A stretch of 64,000 nt of DNA, taken from positions 105,507 to 169,506 of the forward strand of contig QZCP01000179.1 of assembly GCA_003956705.1 (NCBI GenBank), given 5' to 3'. Made by a program: the position numbers and the translations under genes. Below are positions 61,401 through 64,000 of the stretch, in pieces (the stretch's first letter is position 1; each line of letters begins with the position of its first letter). The notes beneath the pieces were generated by a model that made no database searches, was not told where the DNA came from, and saw only the letters and a list, made by a program, of their open reading frames with translations. The DNA comes from Brevipalpus yothersi. Lineage: Eukaryota; Arthropoda; Arachnida; Trombidiformes; Tenuipalpidae.

Positions 61401-61675
61401 ATATTTGATAGGCATGAGAAAATAACCAGAAGCTCACCTTTAGTTGTTCTAGTGGTCCTAAGAGCATTGTTGGCCGTTTGAATGATTTCTGTTCGCGATG
61501 AAGGAGTTTCCCACAATTCTCGGATCAATGTATGATGTTGAATTACTCTATCTTTCACCTCAACAAAGGCAGCTTTAACAAGACCGTATACATGGCTGGT
61601 TGCTCGATCGAAACAAGTCAAGAATCGATCAATTTGATTAAAGTGTTCTTGAATCTCAGGCTGTAGTAGCTCCAT
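58499..61675 (-). CDS. Unknown 143-residue helical protein, two exons
   Basis: The first exon (61675-61438) starts MELLQPEIQEHFNQIDRFL and ends at a GTGAGC donor in phase 1. The last exon (58692-58499) begins after a CTTTTCAG acceptor in the matching phase and reads GDVINTLAAMQLSGNADVFF to a stop. Together they give 143 residues with no membrane segment or signal, predicted mostly helical, with few Cys. I do not recognise the family. The 2.7 kb intron contains the DEG/ENaC gene and a small open frame on the same strand. The link between exons rests on phase and splice sites only; the two could belong to separate genes. A dead copy of the last exon lies at 53850-53990. Confidence 0.5.
58859..59170 (-). 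CDS. Hypothetical 103-residue frame within the intron
   Basis: An uninterrupted minus-strand frame starts at ATG 59170 and is rich in Leu, Lys and Ser. It has no domain, signal or splice support. It could be a small gene, an extra exon of the host gene, or chance. Confidence 0.25.
   Translation of the reverse strand: MKFENLSELGILRNFIIRLFTSTLNEKGCRNEMSLKISKLLCDYKLYSKGKANILKYLSLTSDERDTMKRLKFQRMSLKIRGSEGFSHSYVKIIEGIHSEPSN
59446..60861 (-). CDS. Divergent DEG/ENaC-family sodium channel
   Basis: A single exon gives 471 residues from ATG 60861. The frame is open to 60921, and an acceptor (GGGGACAG) about 60875 suggests a missing N-terminal exon. DEG/ENaC channels are trimeric, amiloride-type cation channels opened by ligands, acid or touch. 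Seen: membrane helix 1 (IVLLVGLVAAAVYQFF), the post-TM1 FPDISLC motif, a Cys-bearing extracellular loop (CVGIHC, TKCFNYSENG, KCRNIAPYPDC) and helix 2 near the end. In helix 2 the family G-x-S selectivity motif reads GFN and the following acidic residue is Lys (LGAYFGFNVLWFLKE). The protein is short for the family. It may conduct differently or not at all. Confidence 0.8.
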   Translation of the reverse strand: MRLIYLIFHLIYIVLLVGLVAAAVYQFFQIVTDYYDYGVINEIRTGQEEKIVFPDISLCASINRFINFTLLEMYHPSIGKYMREHGNVTDQDKFLDWTTSSNEGRNYFKHHAYQFLTVQELLRSSYNGSTLVTQLDISFKASFVFMENSITNSLCKKTSFIKGLSTCVGIHCSAHREYVLSREDIVRTAGIMARIFLNRRAAINLESIDIYLHSPNSYPRGLQIPYATIPIKETEAGREYWIDYSMIQNQLLKPPYKTKCFNYSENGFDGIDGFESQLHKKEDCWNRESMRKVKFYFRNSIEYSHVNVSLAYSYYNDIYKNLTKQIVHKEILEKCRNIAPYPDCKSELYMPVLRRDVDYREGKYKIQLVLPTGSSIINLSKEKENFWQFLLLMGNVLGAYFGFNVLWFLKETKEKALWFSHNLYMRCWSERMRKRKLKQMIKEHNLSPLTRLNNYIYENTFFTPTETFFRK

Positions 61676-62296
61676 TATGATGGAAGTTTCACTTAATTAA
61701 CATAGACAGAAAGATACACATACAGGAACAAAATTAAACTGGCAACCAGTTGAGTAATAAAATCATGGATAAAGCGATTTTACTCAACATCAGTCAGTAG
61801 TTCGCTTCCTTGAAGAGGGCTTAAAGATTCTCTCTCTCTCTCCCACTCGAATAGCATTTCATTCAGTAATCCTAGGCATGAAAAGTTAACTAAAAATAGA
61901 TTTCTCTCAATGCTAGAAGTGAGAAACTGGCGTAAGACTTGGCTTGATAAAGTTCTTCCCTTGGTGATTATAAAGTTTGGAAGTATTTTTCAATGTTTTG
62001 TTTGGAGTCATCTGTTGAAAGAATGCAAGTGGTGAGAGAATAGATTTTCTCTCTAGTTTATTCTTGTTTCTTCGGTTCTCAGAGATCAGCTTTTTTTGTG
62101 CTTGATAAGGATTAAAGTTTGCTAAGTTGTCAAGTCTTTCAAAGTGACAAACATTTTAAAGTTGGGAGGCTCGACTTGTTCCTCCATTATGATCATTTTC
62201 ACTCAAGATGTACCATACACTCGTTAAGTCAAAAATTTTTCTCGACAGGGTAATGACACAATCGAATATTAACCCCAGAGAAATAAAGTCTCGTAT
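61676..62296. other. Spacer, no gene seen
   Basis: This lies between the start of the 143-residue gene and the 3' end of the RS-rich gene, both minus strand. It probably holds the promoter of the former. A short CT patch lies near 61831-61842. Confidence 0.5.
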
Positions 62297-63131
62297 TTAA
62301 GACTCTTGAATCGAATCGTCAGCATTTAAATCGATTGCAGATTGCTCGTTGTCAGAATCCATCTCATTTTTTACATTACGAGGTGGTGAGCGAGAATCAG
62401 ATCGCGATCTTGACCTTGATTTGGTCCTCGAACGACTTCGATTCTCTGAATCTTGAGACCTCTGAAATGGGAAATAAAAGTTTGATCATTAATTTATAGA
62501 TTTTAAAGCGGAATGATTCATAAGTAAGTCATTTCAATTGTTTTCAACACAGATATCTTCATCATCGAGGATCCTATTGGAGGGCTGGAAAGGCATAATT
62601 AGTTAGTTAGCAATTAAGGAAGAATGCTATCGATCATAAAAGGAATGATTATTTCAATTTCATATAAGCATTCAAGATAATTTTCTCATATTCAAATATG
62701 TGAGCGAAAAAGGATCAAAATTTGGACCCAACCTTGAGATTAAGCATAAACAAACATACCAAATATATTTTGTATCGACTGATTAAAAGCTAGTTTAGCT
62801 TCTCTTCCTGATAAGTCATATTGTTTACAAACAAGCATTTTTGAGGAAAGATATTGAGAAATCATAGCTTTAATATGAGCCTACATAAAATATGATTAGA
62901 GAAAGAGAAGAACATCAGATACTTACATTAGATGAATCATCCCGTTTCCTACTATGATCTTTACCATTGTTTTTTCCGTCTCGACTTTTTTCTCCACCAT
63001 TTTCGGTTGGACTGTTGGAACGATCTTTATCACTCTTCCTTTTTCCACTTCGATCTTTGGAACGTCTGGTACGATCACGGCTCTTTGATCGTGAATGACG
63101 ACGACTGCTTCGATGTTTACTTTTTCGATCC
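62297..63131 (-). CDS. RS-rich protein, C-terminal exons (splicing-factor type)
   Basis: Two minus-strand exons are visible: 63131-62927 and 62461-62297, the latter ending in TAA; frames match across the junction. They encode RS dipeptide-rich sequence (RKSKHRSSRRHSRSKSRDR, then SRSRTKSRSRSRSDSRSPP) and an acidic tail. RS domains contact other splicing factors and RNA in the nucleus. The upstream exon(s) are not found: the acceptor at 63132 is in phase 2, so at least one further 5' exon exists, between 63132 and the window end or beyond. An SREK1- or RSRC-type protein is possible; the RNA-binding part that would decide is not visible. Confidence 0.6.
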
Positions 63132-63647
63132 CTAGGTGAGATGGACGGATGATTTGTATTTAGCCGGATGATTCAATTGCGTGAAGTTTTGTATTTTTTG
63201 TTTGGAAATCAGAATCATTGATTACTAGCAACAACAAGCAACAGGGCCATCAGATAATTATGTTTCTCGGGTAGCAAACAGTCTTATCACCATGTCATTT
63301 AACGATTGCTGTGTTTGATCTGAGAGGGTTTGATCCCTATTCATAATGATGATGATAGAGCAGCGAAAAGAACTCGACCGAAACAGAATCATTGCCAAGC
63401 TTGTATGAGAAAAATGAGTCTTTCAGCAAAGTTATCAATTTACAATCAGCTAAACCCAATAAATTCGTTCACCAATCAATTTTTATCTCTTCGATTTTTG
63501 TGTGTGAGTGTGAGAGAGAGAGATATACAATGGTGAGGGGCCAAATCAAATGAGCGGACTCAGCATCAGCTTCATTCTGTATTACTTCACCATGTAAGAT
63601 ATTGAATTTTTTTTATCTGATCAGAATAGCTCGAAGTGGAAAGTAAG
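63132..63647. other. Spacer near the divergent RS genes
   Basis: It should contain the promoter of the plus-strand RS gene and possibly the 5' exon of the minus-strand RS gene. A frame at 63330-63536 has no domain and reads into a GA-rich patch. Confidence 0.45.
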
Positions 63648-63685
63648 ATGAGTAGAAAATCTCGATCGCGATCATCATCAGGCAG
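63648..63685 (+). CDS. First exon of an RS-rich protein (partial)
   Basis: ATG at 63648 in good context (AAGATGA) begins MSRKSRSRSSSGR and runs into a GTAAGA donor at 63686. N-terminal Arg/Ser repeats suggest a nuclear RNA-processing protein. The rest lies to the right of the window. It would be transcribed away from the minus-strand RS gene. Length is too short to name. Confidence 0.4.
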
Positions 63686-63876
63686 GTAAGAACCTCTCCT
63701 CTCGAAAAGTGATCATTTATTTATCATCACTGCTCTGTGCCTCGATATGTGTTTGTGGTTCCCAAATCATGAGTTTTTGTTCTCAATTCATCATCACCTC
63801 GTCAGCTAGTACAGCTAATGATATACACAAAATGGTTGCAAAATGTGGCTTAAAATGATTGAAAATATGGTGATAG

Positions 63877-64000
<124 letters not shown>

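Overview
This is an AT-rich eukaryotic window. Genes are compact with mostly short GT-AG introns (often 45-200 nt), and (GA)n/(CT)n tracts are frequent. The gene content is arthropod: a spätzle-type cystine-knot ligand, an Act5C-like cytoplasmic actin, a logjam/TMED p24 protein and a divergent DEG/ENaC channel. I infer a chelicerate, most likely an acariform mite; the species cannot be fixed from the sequence alone. No rRNA, tRNA, CRISPR array or prokaryotic feature was seen.

Left part (1-26 kb). The 5' end of a secreted LRR-protein gene (minus) runs off the left edge. A FAM13-like gene (minus) and an ECT2/Pebble RhoGEF gene (plus) diverge from a 2.4 kb spacer with E2F-type sites. A one-exon cytoplasmic actin has a 5'UTR intron and a CArG-like element, and resembling sequence lies upstream and downstream of it. 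After a microsatellite-rich gene desert comes a six-exon gene for an unrecognised secreted protein of 860 residues, with every intron in phase 1.

Middle part (26-42 kb). Two tandem copies of a three-exon gene encode a small secreted protein I do not recognise; the second has a nonsense codon. A small heat-shock protein gene follows. Beside it sits a decayed block: a FIGNL1 AAA-ATPase relic head-to-head with an MCM7 helicase relic, both with stops and frameshifts but with introns still visible, so this looks like an unprocessed duplication. The MCM7 relic is split by about 3.8 kb that lacks MCM7 homology and holds an apparently intact C2H2 zinc-finger gene. A MOSPD2-like CRAL-TRIO gene closes this part.

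Right part (42-64 kb). Two FBXO22-family F-box/FIST genes and a fossil third copy lie in tandem (minus). A cluster of CTCF-like motifs separates them from a p24/TMED gene. Then come a spätzle-like ligand, ZRANB2 (splicing factor, minus) and TCP11L1 (plus), the last flanked by diverged direct duplicates. A small unknown gene (minus) appears to carry a DEG/ENaC gene in its intron. Last are an RS-rich gene (minus), the first exon of a divergent RS gene (plus), and a GA repeat reaching the window end.

Exon models were built by eye from GT-AG sites. Closure of the reading frame across all exons is the main check.
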